A program made the translations under genes and the position numbers. 64,000 bases of DNA from an uncultured Lachnospiraceae bacterium (GTDB lineage Bacteria; Bacillota; Clostridia; Lachnospirales; Lachnospiraceae). Positions 40,243 through 48,455 of the stretch are shown piece by piece. A model generated the notes under the pieces. That model did no database searches. It was not told the DNA's origin and saw nothing but the letters and a program-made list of their open reading frames with translations. The DNA is taken from contig CACZLA010000003.1 in NCBI GenBank assembly GCA_902781895.1, positions 1 to 64,000 of the forward strand. The letters run 5' to 3'. The number at the start of each line of letters is the position of its first letter. Within the stretch, counting starts at the first letter, position 1.

Positions 40243-43200
40243 ATGTACGACAAGGTTTCGACAAAACTTAACTTTGTAGAGAATGAAGACAAAGTTCTCA
40301 AATTCTGGAATGAGGAAAACATATTTGAGAAGAGTATCGATGAAAAGAAGGATCTCCCCACATATACTTTTTATGATGGTCCTCCTACAGCAAATGGTAA
40401 GCCCCATATAGGCCATGTGCTGACAAGAGTTATCAAAGATATGGTTCCACGTTACCAGACAATGAAGGGGCACAAGATTATCAGAAAGGCCGGATGGGAT
40501 ACTCACGGACTTCCTGTAGAGCTTGAAGTGGAAAAAGAGATAGGTATCGATGGAAAGGAACAGATCGAAGAATACGGTATAGAGCCTTTCATCGGAAAGT
40601 GTAAAGAATCTGTATGGAAATATAAGGGTATGTGGGAAGAGTTTTCCGGCAAGGTCGGCTTCTGGGCTGACATGGATGATCCTTATGTTACATATCATAA
40701 CGATTATATAGAGTCAGAGTGGTGGGCACTCAAGAAGATCTGGGATATGGGTCTCCTTTACAAGGGCTTCAAGGTTGTACCTTACTGCCCTCGCTGCGGA
40801 ACTCCCCTTTCATCTCATGAGGTTGCTCAGGGATATAAGTCAGTTAAGGAAAGATCTGCAGTAGTTCGTTTCAAGGCTAAGGTTGCCGAGGGCGAGGAGC
40901 AGTATTACTTCCTTGCATGGACAACAACTCCTTGGACACTTCCGTCTAACCTGGCACTCTGCGTTAACCCTGATGAAACATACAGCAAGGTTAAAGCCTG
41001 CGACGGATATACATATATCATGGCAGATGCTCTGCTTGATACAGTTCTCGGACCTCTTGCTGAGGAGAAGATCAAGAATGATGCAGGAGAGCATGTAAAT
41101 AAGTATGACACCTCTGCTACAGATGGAAAGGCTTATATCAAGCTTGAATCATACAAGGGAACAGATCTTGAAGGAAGAGAATATGAGCCCCTTTATGAGG
41201 CTGCAGCTGCAGGTGCAGCTAAGCAGCATAAGAAGGCACATTTCATAGTAGCTGATGACTATGTAACTATGTCAGACGGTACAGGTATCGTTCATATCGC
41301 TCCTGCTTTCGGTGAGGATGACGGACGTGTTGGACGTAAGTACGATCTGCCGTTTGTTCAGTTTGTTACTGCTGAAGGAAATATGTCCGATGAGACTCCA
41401 TTTGCCGGACTCTTTGTAAAGGATGCAGATCCGAAGGTTCTTGTGGACCTGGATACAAGAGGACTTCTTTTCTCAGCTCCTAAGTTTGAACATGATTATC
41501 CTTTCTGCTGGAGATGTGATACACCGCTTATCTACTATGCAAGAGAGTCATGGTTCATCAAGATGACAGAAGTAAGCGACCGCATGGTTGCAAACAATAA
41601 TACAGTAAACTGGATACCTGAGGGTATCGGACAGGGACGTTTCGGTGAGTGGCTGAAGAACGTTCAGGACTGGGGTCTTTCACGTGACCGTTACTGGGGA
41701 ACACCTCTTAACGTATGGGAGTGCCAGGACTGTGGTAAGCGTGATGCAGTGGGAAGTATCGCAGAGCTTCGTGAGAGAGGAAAGATGGAAGACGGAAGTG
41801 AGGTTCCGGAGGATATCGAGCTTCACAGACCATTTGTTGACGGTGTAGTTCTTACATGTCCTGACTGCGGTAAGCCGATGAGAAGAGTTCCTGAGGTTAT
41901 CGACTGCTGGTTCGACTCAGGTGCCATGCCATTTGCACAGTGGCATTATCCATTTGAGAACGAAGAGATTTTCAATGACAACTTCCCTGCTGACTTTATT
42001 TCAGAGGCAGTTGACCAGACTCGTGGATGGTTCTATTCACTGATGGCTATCTCAACACTCCTGTTTGATAAGGCTCCTTATAAGAATGTTATCGTTCTCG
42101 GTCATGTTCAGGATAAGGACGGACAGAAGATGAGTAAGTCAAAGGGTAATGCAGTGGATCCGATGGAGGCACTGAACAAGTACGGTGCTGATTCTATCAG
42201 ATGGTATTTCTACACGAATTCACAGCCATGGCTTCCGAACCGTTTCCATGAGGATGCAGTTCTTGAAGGCCAGCGTAAATTCATGGGAACACTTTGGAAC
42301 ACATATGCGTTCTATACACTTTATGCTGAGATAGATCAGTTTGATCCTACGAAGTATACACTGGATAAGGCATCACTTTCTGTTATGGATAAGTGGCTGC
42401 TTTCAAAACTGAATACAGCTGTTAAGGAGTTTGATGCAAATCTCGGAGCTTATAAGATCCCTGAAGCTGCAGCGGTTCTTACCGAGTTTGTTGATGATAT
42501 GAGTAACTGGTATGTAAGACGCTGCCGTGAGAGATATTGGGCAAAGGGCATGGAGCAGGATAAGATAAATGCTTATATGACTCTTTACACTGCTCTTGTA
42601 ACCATATGCAAGGTTGCGGCACCTATGATTCCGTTCCTTACGGAAAGTATATATCAGAACCTTGTAAGAAATGTTGATAAGGATGCTCCGATAAGTATTC
42701 ATCTCTGCAGTTATCCAGAGGCAGATGAGTCAATGATCGATGCAGAGCTGGAGAAGTCCATGGAAGAGGTTCTCGCTATCAAGACATTTGGTAGTGCTGC
42801 CCGTAACCAGGCAAATATAAAGAACCGCCAGCCTATAGCAAATATGTATGTTAAGGCAGATCAGGAGCTGAGCGAGTTTTATATTGACATTATCAAGGAT
42901 GAACTGAATATCAAGAATGTTGAGTTTAAGGATGATATGTCAGCATTCTCCTCATATACATTTAAACCGCAGCTCAGAACAGTGGGACCTAAGTATGGAA
43001 AGCTTCTCGGAGGTATCAAGCAGTACCTTTCAGATATAGAAGACGGAAATGCTGCTCATGATACTCTCATGAATGAGGGAGCACTCAGATTTGAGGTTAA
43101 CGGTGAGCCTGTAGAACTTACAGAAGAAGATCTGCTCATAGATGTGGCAGAGAGCGGTGATTATGTGACATTCGGTGACAATAAGGTTACCGTTGTTATA

Positions 43201-43476
43201 GATACAAAGCTTACACCTGAGCTTATAGAGGAAGGCTTTGTAAGAGAAACTGTTTCTAAAGTGCAGTCAATGCGTAAAAAAGCCGGCTTCGAAGTAACAG
43301 ACAGAATAACACTTTATATTGATAACAATGACAAAATAGCCGAGATAGTGACAAGAAATGATGATAAGCTGAAGGCTGCCGTACTGGCAGACCATATCAT
43401 GCTCGGTAAAATGTCAGGCTTCACTAAGGAATGGGATATCAATGGTGAGCACGTAACATTTGGCGTAGCCAAATAG
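40243..43476 (+). CDS. ileS: Isoleucyl-tRNA synthetase, IleS2 (eukaryote-like) type
   Basis: 1077 aa. Charges tRNA-Ile. Class I motifs: HIGH at residues 50-53 in GKPHIGHVL and KMSKSKGN near 630. The editing domain (about 200-400) includes TTPWTLPSNLALC. A zinc-like pair YCPRCGTPLSSHEVAQGYK occurs near 182 and ECQDC...CPDCGK near 495-545. The length, more than 100 residues above IleS1, and the GWDTHGLPVELEVEK segment indicate the IleS2 lineage, members of which tend to be mupirocin-tolerant. No T-box leader is present. glgP starts 53 bp downstream. Confidence 0.95.
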   Translation: MYDKVSTKLNFVENEDKVLKFWNEENIFEKSIDEKKDLPTYTFYDGPPTANGKPHIGHVLTRVIKDMVPRYQTMKGHKIIRKAGWDTHGLPVELEVEKEIGIDGKEQIEEYGIEPFIGKCKESVWKYKGMWEEFSGKVGFWADMDDPYVTYHNDYIESEWWALKKIWDMGLLYKGFKVVPYCPRCGTPLSSHEVAQGYKSVKERSAVVRFKAKVAEGEEQYYFLAWTTTPWTLPSNLALCVNPDETYSKVKACDGYTYIMADALLDTVLGPLAEEKIKNDAGEHVNKYDTSATDGKAYIKLESYKGTDLEGREYEPLYEAAAAGAAKQHKKAHFIVADDYVTMSDGTGIVHIAPAFGEDDGRVGRKYDLPFVQFVTAEGNMSDETPFAGLFVKDADPKVLVDLDTRGLLFSAPKFEHDYPFCWRCDTPLIYYARESWFIKMTEVSDRMVANNNTVNWIPEGIGQGRFGEWLKNVQDWGLSRDRYWGTPLNVWECQDCGKRDAVGSIAELRERGKMEDGSEVPEDIELHRPFVDGVVLTCPDCGKPMRRVPEVIDCWFDSGAMPFAQWHYPFENEEIFNDNFPADFISEAVDQTRGWFYSLMAISTLLFDKAPYKNVIVLGHVQDKDGQKMSKSKGNAVDPMEALNKYGADSIRWYFYTNSQPWLPNRFHEDAVLEGQRKFMGTLWNTYAFYTLYAEIDQFDPTKYTLDKASLSVMDKWLLSKLNTAVKEFDANLGAYKIPEAAAVLTEFVDDMSNWYVRRCRERYWAKGMEQDKINAYMTLYTALVTICKVAAPMIPFLTESIYQNLVRNVDKDAPISIHLCSYPEADESMIDAELEKSMEEVLAIKTFGSAARNQANIKNRQPIANMYVKADQELSEFYIDIIKDELNIKNVEFKDDMSAFSSYTFKPQLRTVGPKYGKLLGGIKQYLSDIEDGNAAHDTLMNEGALRFEVNGEPVELTEEDLLIDVAESGDYVTFGDNKVTVVIDTKLTPELIEEGFVRETVSKVQSMRKKAGFEVTDRITLYIDNNDKIAEIVTRNDDKLKAAVLADHIMLGKMSGFTKEWDINGEHVTFGVAK

Positions 43477-43529
43477 CTGTGAACCACAAATAACTCCGGA
43501 TTTCCGGGGCTGAGATTGGAGGACGATTC

Positions 43530-45971
43530 ATGAAGAAAATCGCGAATTTTGATAAGGAGAGTTTTAAAAAGGAAATAGCTTCACACGTAAAGCTCCTTTA
43601 TCGTAAGACTCTTGATGAGGCAACACCACAGGAGATATATCAGGCTGTCAGCTATGCTGTAAAGGATGATATTATCGACAGATGGATAGCTACTCATAAG
43701 GTTTATAAGGAAAAAAATGTAAAGAAGGTTTACTACCTGTCAATGGAGTTCCTTATGGGACGTGCACTTGGTAATAATCTTCTGAACCTTGGATATTATG
43801 ATGAAATCAAGGAAGCCCTTGACGAGATGGGACTTGATATTAACTTCATAGAGGATCAGGAAAGAGATCCTGCTCTCGGAAACGGTGGTCTCGGAAGACT
43901 TGCAGCATGTTTCCTTGATTCATTATCAACACTGGGCTACCCTGCATATGGCTGCGGTATCCGTTATCATTACGGTATGTTCAAGCAGGCTATCGTAGAT
44001 GGATATCAGCAGGAGGAGCCGGATGACTGGCTTAGAAATGGATTCCCATTTGAGATAAAGCGTAATGAGTATGCTACAGAGGTTAAGTTCGGTGGATATG
44101 TTCGAGTTGAGAACAAGAACGGACGTAATCATTTCATTCAGGAAGGCTATACATCAGTTCGTGCCGTACCTTATGATATGCCTATCGTAGGATATGGAAA
44201 CAACGTTGTTAATACTCTTCGTATGTGGGATGCTGAAGCAACTCAGGAGTTCAACCTTAACTCATTTGATAAGGGTGAGTATGAGAAGGCTGTTGAGCAG
44301 CAGAACCTCGCTAAGACAATAAGTGAAGTGCTTTATCCGAATGATAATCATTATTCAGGTAAAGAGCTTCGTCTGAAACAGCAGTATTTCTTCGTATCTG
44401 CATCACTTCAGACTGCTATAAATAAGTTTAAGGAAAACAACAAGAAGATCCAGGATCTTCCTAAGAAGGTTACATTCCAGATGAATGATACACATCCTAC
44501 TCTGACAGTTGCAGAGCTTATGCGTATCCTCATGGATGAAGAAGGACTTGAGTGGGATGAGGCATGGGATATCACAACAAAGACCTGTGCATACACAAAC
44601 CACACTATCATGGCTGAGGCACTTGAGAAGTGGCCTATCGAGCTATTCTCCAGACTTCTTCCTCGTGTATATCAGATCGTTGAGGAGATCAACCGTCGTT
44701 TCATTATCAAGATAAATGAAATGTATCCGGGAGATCAGAACAAGGTTAAGAGCATGGCAATTCTTTATGATGGTCAGGTTAAGATGGCTCACCTTGCAAT
44801 CGCAGGTTCATTCTCAGTAAATGGTGTTGCAAAGCTTCATACTGAGATTCTTAAGAAGAGAGAGCTGAAGGATTTCTATGAAATGAATCCAAAGCAGTTC
44901 AATAATAAAACAAACGGTGTAACACAGAGAAGATTCCTTGCACACGGAAATCCTCTGCTTGCACAGTGGTTAAATGAGAAAATAGGTGAGGAGTGGATCA
45001 CAGACTTCTCACAGATGAGCAAGCTTAAGACTTTTGTTGATGACAAGAAGTATCAGCAGGAGTTCATGAATATCAAGTACCAGAACAAGCTTCGTCTTGC
45101 TAAATACATCAAGGAGCATAACGGTATCGATGTTGATCCGAACTCTATCTTCGATGTACAGGTTAAGAGACTTCATGAGTATAAAAGACAGCTTCTCAAC
45201 ATCCTTCATGTTATGCACCTTTACACAGAGCTGAAGGAGAATCCGAGCTTTGATATTTATCCGAGAACATTTATCTTCGGTGCAAAGGCTGCTGCAGGAT
45301 ATAAGAGAGCAAAGCTTACAATAAAACTTATCACATCAGTTGCTGATGTTATTAATAACGATCCTACTATCAAGAACAAGATAAAGGTTGTATTTATAGA
45401 GGATTACAGAGTATCAAACGGTGAAATCATATTTGCTGCCGCTGATGTATCAGAGCAGATATCTACTGCTTCACGTGAGGCATCAGGTACAGGTAACATG
45501 AAGTTTATGATCAACGGTGCTCCGACTCTTGGAACTATGGACGGTGCCAATGTTGAGATCGTTGAAGAGGTTGGCGAGGAGAATGCATTTATCTTTGGTC
45601 TCAGCGCTGATGAAGTAATGAAGTATGAGCGTGACGGTGGTTATAATCCTTGGGATATCTATAACAATAACCAGAATGTACGTCGTGTTCTTACACAGCT
45701 TATCAATGGTACATATAATGATGATACAGAGCTTTTCAGAGATCTGTATGATTCACTTACAAAAGAGGATATTTACTTTATCCTTAAGGACTTCGATTCA
45801 TACGCTGAGGCTCAGATGAGAGTTGATGCTGCTTACAGAGATACAGACAGATGGGCACGTATGGCTATGATGAACACTGCATGTTCAGGTAAATTCTCTT
45901 CAGACAGAACTATCGAGGAGTATGTAAAGGATATCTGGAAGCTGAAGAAGGTTGAAGTCGACGTAGATTAA
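43530..45971 (+). CDS. glgP: Glycogen/maltodextrin phosphorylase
   Basis: 813 aa. Releases glucose-1-phosphate from alpha-1,4-glucans, using PLP. Features: YYLSMEFLMGRALGNNLLNLG near 68, DPALGNGGLGRLAACFLDSLSTL near 115, and the PLP-lysine motif EASGTGNMKFMINGAPTLGTMDGANVEI near 650. The enzyme is full length. TTGGAGGA precedes ATG. The stop overlaps the ATG of a 72-aa gene by one base (TAATG), implying reinitiation. Allosteric sites of animal enzymes are not expected. Confidence 0.96.
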   Translation: MKKIANFDKESFKKEIASHVKLLYRKTLDEATPQEIYQAVSYAVKDDIIDRWIATHKVYKEKNVKKVYYLSMEFLMGRALGNNLLNLGYYDEIKEALDEMGLDINFIEDQERDPALGNGGLGRLAACFLDSLSTLGYPAYGCGIRYHYGMFKQAIVDGYQQEEPDDWLRNGFPFEIKRNEYATEVKFGGYVRVENKNGRNHFIQEGYTSVRAVPYDMPIVGYGNNVVNTLRMWDAEATQEFNLNSFDKGEYEKAVEQQNLAKTISEVLYPNDNHYSGKELRLKQQYFFVSASLQTAINKFKENNKKIQDLPKKVTFQMNDTHPTLTVAELMRILMDEEGLEWDEAWDITTKTCAYTNHTIMAEALEKWPIELFSRLLPRVYQIVEEINRRFIIKINEMYPGDQNKVKSMAILYDGQVKMAHLAIAGSFSVNGVAKLHTEILKKRELKDFYEMNPKQFNNKTNGVTQRRFLAHGNPLLAQWLNEKIGEEWITDFSQMSKLKTFVDDKKYQQEFMNIKYQNKLRLAKYIKEHNGIDVDPNSIFDVQVKRLHEYKRQLLNILHVMHLYTELKENPSFDIYPRTFIFGAKAAAGYKRAKLTIKLITSVADVINNDPTIKNKIKVVFIEDYRVSNGEIIFAAADVSEQISTASREASGTGNMKFMINGAPTLGTMDGANVEIVEEVGEENAFIFGLSADEVMKYERDGGYNPWDIYNNNQNVRRVLTQLINGTYNDDTELFRDLYDSLTKEDIYFILKDFDSYAEAQMRVDAAYRDTDRWARMAMMNTACSGKFSSDRTIEEYVKDIWKLKKVEVDVD

Positions 45972-46189
45972 TGGACAGAGACAATAATAAATATGTAAGG
46001 CGCAGGTCCGATCTTGAAAAAGACATGGAGTTTGTCAGGGACAAGCTGAGGTATATTGCAGATAATGAACTTGAGATGCATGAGTCCAGAGATGAGATAG
46101 AGGAATGCATAGCCGAACTGGAGGATATACTTAAGGATATTTCCTGGTATGAGTACCAGGCCGGTCTGAAGGAGCCAGGAGATATATAG
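45971..46189 (+). CDS. 72-aa coiled-coil microprotein coupled to glgP
   Basis: 72 aa; its ATG overlaps the glgP TAA (TAATG). The sequence is charged and helical (RRRSDLEKDMEFVRDKLRY, then DEIEECIAELEDILKDI), a likely coiled coil with one Cys and no known domain. The arrangement argues for translation after glgP termination, though there is no independent SD. The stop codon TAG is inside the first unit of the 22-bp repeat array, so the array may have truncated or extended this gene. Possibly a partner of the phosphorylase; unknown. Confidence 0.5.
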   Translation: MDRDNNKYVRRRSDLEKDMEFVRDKLRYIADNELEMHESRDEIEECIAELEDILKDISWYEYQAGLKEPGDI

Positions 46190-46358
46190 GAATTATTCCG
46201 AAGATATATAGGAATGATTCCGAAGATATATAGGAATGATTCCGAAGATATATAGGAATGATTCTGAAGATATATAGGTAATGATTCCGAAGATATATAG
46301 GAATGATTCCGAAGATATATAGGAATGATTCCGAAGATATATAGGTAATGATTCCGGA
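46181..46358. repeat. 22-bp tandem array, 8 units
   Basis: Unit GATATATAGGAATGATTCCGAA starting at 46181, 46203, 46225, 46247, 46269, 46292, 46314 and 46336. Units 5 and 8 are 23 bp because of an extra T (GGTAATG), so units 3-5 and 6-8 form two copies of a 67-bp higher-order repeat. Each unit has a GGAAT-G-ATTCC palindrome. It begins inside the stop codon of the 72-aa gene. The 310 bp between that stop and the SCIFF start hold this array and an AT-rich stretch (46359-46499) where the SCIFF promoter must lie. Confidence 0.92.
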
Positions 46359-46499
46359 AATATAACGAGTTCTGATAGATAATCATTCTTGCGTACATAT
46401 ATTATTTATGTTACTATGTCATAAGCGTTGTAAAGAGTATTGTCCTGAAAGCAGGATAAGATTAAACTGTTAATTAATATTTTCATAAGGAGAACAAAA

Positions 46500-46652
46500 A
46501 TGGAAAGAATTAAGACTCTTGAAACAAGAGACCTGTGTGAGAGTGCTAAGTCAGGCGGATGCGGCGAGTGCCAGACATCATGCCAGAGTGCTTGTAAGAC
46601 AAGCTGTGGAGTAGCTAATCAGAAGTGCGAGAAGGCTGATTCTGAGAAGTAA
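46500..46652 (+). CDS. SCIFF six-cysteine ranthipeptide precursor (7 Cys variant)
   Basis: 50 aa, ATG 46500, SD AAGGAG 7 nt upstream; missed by gene finders with longer cut-offs. The core CGECQTSCQSACKTSC (residues 21-36) followed by NQKCE is the SCIFF (six Cys in forty-five residues) signature, a ribosomally made peptide given thioether crosslinks by the radical SAM enzyme encoded next. Cys are at 13, 21, 24, 28, 32, 36 and 43; Cys13 is extra. In the characterised C. thermocellum peptide CteA, Cys32 is linked to Thr37 (from memory); here residue 37 is Gly. A Gly19-Gly20 pair directly precedes Cys21. A hairpin follows the stop, then the maturase. Identity very firm. Confidence 0.95.
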   Translation: MERIKTLETRDLCESAKSGGCGECQTSCQSACKTSCGVANQKCEKADSEK

Positions 46653-46682
46653 ATAACTCTCAATAAGATTTTTGTTTATCAT

Positions 46683-46715
46683 AAGAAACGTCACCATAGG
46701 GTGGCGTTTCTTTGT
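46683..46715 (+). terminator. Hairpin attenuator between SCIFF and its maturase
   Basis: AAGAAACGTCACC (46683-46695) pairs with GGTGGCGTTTCTT (46700-46712) with one G-T wobble, ATAG tetraloop, short T-rich tail (TTTGT). It probably terminates most transcripts after the precursor, giving more peptide than enzyme. Confidence 0.65.
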
Positions 46716-46752
46716 AAGTAGTATAAAAACACGTTTAAAGAAAGAATTTATT

Positions 46753-48249
46753 ATGGTACATCAGTATAAATTAAATGGATATAATATAGTGCTCGATACC
46801 TGTTCGGGTTCGGTACACAACGTGGATGATGTTGCATATGATATCATCGAGATGTTTGCTGAGCGTTTGGACGAGAAGTATGGAAAAGTAACAGATGAGT
46901 CTGCTGAGAAGGAGGCTGATGACAGGATAGTTCAGGTGATCACTGAACGTTATTCTGACAGAGAGGATGTGACAGAGGAGGATGTGCGTCAGTGCATAGA
47001 GGATGTTAAAGCTCTGGTGGATATGCATAAGCTGTATACTCCGGATGAGTTCGAGCCTCTGGCAGGTGAGTTCAAGAAGAGAAGTGGGGACGTGATAAAG
47101 GCACTCTGTCTTCATGTTTCCCATACCTGTAATCTGAACTGCGAGTACTGTTTTGCTGCACAGGGAAAATATAATGGCGAGCGGGCTCTTATGAGCTTTG
47201 AGGTAGGAAAAAGAGCTATAGATTTTCTGGTAGAGAACAGTGGAAGCAGGCATAATCTTGAGGTCGATTTCTTTGGTGGTGAACCACTTATGAACTGGGA
47301 TGTCTGCAAGCAGATAGTGGCTTATGCCAGATCTATCGAGAAGGAGGCAGGAAAGAATTTCCGTTTTACACTTACCACAAACGGTATGCTGATCGATGAT
47401 GATGTGATCGATTTTTGTAATAAAGAAATGAGTAATGTTGTCCTTTCCCTGGATGGCCGTAAGGAGGTTCATGACAGAACCCGTAAGGATTATCAGGGAA
47501 GAGGAAGCTTTGACCGTATCATTCCCAAGTTTAAAAAGCTTGTGGATGCAAGGGGCGGGAAGAATTACTACATGCGCGGAACCTATACCCATCTGAATAC
47601 TGATTTTACCGAGGATATTTTTACCATGGCAGATCTTGGATTTAAGGAGCTGTCTATGGAACCGGTTGTAAGTAAGCCCGGGGATGAGCTGGCTCTGACA
47701 GCTGAGGATCTTCCGGTACTTAAGGAGCAGTATGAGATACTTGCAAAGGAGATGCTCCGTCGTGATATAGAAGGAAATGGCTTTACATTTTATCATTATA
47801 TGGTAGATCTTAAAGCAGGCCCCTGTATCTATAAGAGGATATCAGGCTGTGGCTCCGGTACGGAGTACATGGCAGTAACACCATGGGGAGACCTGTATCC
47901 CTGTCATCAGTTTGTAGGCGATGAGGGTTATAAGCTTGGCGATATCTGGAAGGGTGTTACAAATAAAGAAAGGCAGGAGGAGTTCCGTGTATGTAATGCA
48001 TATGCGAGACCTGACTGCAGAAGCTGCTGGGCCATGCATTATTGTTCAGGAGGCTGTGCAGCAAATGCTTATCATGCAACCGGCGATGTAAAAGGAATAT
48101 ATGAGTATGGCTGTGAACTCTTCCGTAAAAGGATGGAATGTGCCATCATGATTCAGGTGGCTCATGATGCACTGGGACTTGAACCTGTGAGTGGTGCGAC
48201 GGCCGGGACTGATTACAGCTGTGAGGGTTGTGAGACACCGTGTGAGTAG
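46753..48249 (+). CDS. SCIFF radical SAM maturase (thioether synthase)
   Basis: 498 aa. Forms thioether crosslinks in the SCIFF peptide using SAM and several [4Fe-4S] clusters. An N-terminal peptide-recognition (RRE-like) segment (about 1-95) precedes the radical SAM motif CNLNCEYC (Cys126, 130, 133), and a SPASM/twitch domain (about 355-470) with GPCIYKRISGCGSG, LYPCHQF, and CRSCWAMHYCSGGCAAN supplies ligands for auxiliary clusters. The extreme C-terminus has CEGCETPCE. ATG 46753 gives the conserved start MVHQYKLNGYNIVLD; a longer frame from 46672 encodes the attenuator hairpin and is not real. The SD is weak (AAAGAAAG), fitting lower expression than the precursor. Confidence 0.95.
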   Translation: MVHQYKLNGYNIVLDTCSGSVHNVDDVAYDIIEMFAERLDEKYGKVTDESAEKEADDRIVQVITERYSDREDVTEEDVRQCIEDVKALVDMHKLYTPDEFEPLAGEFKKRSGDVIKALCLHVSHTCNLNCEYCFAAQGKYNGERALMSFEVGKRAIDFLVENSGSRHNLEVDFFGGEPLMNWDVCKQIVAYARSIEKEAGKNFRFTLTTNGMLIDDDVIDFCNKEMSNVVLSLDGRKEVHDRTRKDYQGRGSFDRIIPKFKKLVDARGGKNYYMRGTYTHLNTDFTEDIFTMADLGFKELSMEPVVSKPGDELALTAEDLPVLKEQYEILAKEMLRRDIEGNGFTFYHYMVDLKAGPCIYKRISGCGSGTEYMAVTPWGDLYPCHQFVGDEGYKLGDIWKGVTNKERQEEFRVCNAYARPDCRSCWAMHYCSGGCAANAYHATGDVKGIYEYGCELFRKRMECAIMIQVAHDALGLEPVSGATAGTDYSCEGCETPCE

Positions 48250-48256
48250 GTGGATA

Positions 48257-48366
48257 GAATATAGAGGGATAAGAAATATAGAGGGATAAGAAATATATAG
48301 GAACAGGAAATATATAGGAACAGGAAATATATAGGAACAGGAAATATATAGGAACAAGAAATATAG
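48257..48366. repeat. 17-bp tandem array, 6.5 units
   Basis: Period exactly 17 bp: units start at 48257, 48274 (type AAATATAGAGGGATAAG), then 48291, 48308, 48325, 48342 (type AAATATATAGGAACAGG), plus a partial one. The ATATATAGGAA core is shared with the 22-bp array upstream of SCIFF, so the two arrays bracket the SCIFF-maturase pair. Confidence 0.9.
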
Positions 48367-48367
48367 A

Positions 48368-48423
48368 ACAACAAGACGGATGAAATTGAATGCGTAAGCA
48401 TTTTGTTTCATCCGTCTTGTTGT
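48368..48423. other. Perfect 18-bp long hairpin after the maturase
   Basis: ACAACAAGACGGATGAAA (48368-48385) is a perfect inverse complement of 48406-48423. The loop contains its own AATGC-GTAA-GCATT stem. No T-run follows on either strand, so it is not a standard terminator; it could be a small-RNA-like or processing signal, or block read-through. Confidence 0.65.
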
Positions 48424-48455
48424 ACATGGTGAGTGGATCATTCTCTCTCAACTGC

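Noticed and set aside
45910..46398. Minus-strand 162-codon frame across the 22-bp array
   Set aside because: Low-complexity Ile/Tyr/Ser translation of the tandem repeat, antisense to glgP and the 72-aa gene; no ribosome site.
46672..46752. N-terminal extension of the SCIFF maturase
   Set aside because: The extra 27 codons translate the attenuator hairpin; family proteins begin at MVHQYKLNG.
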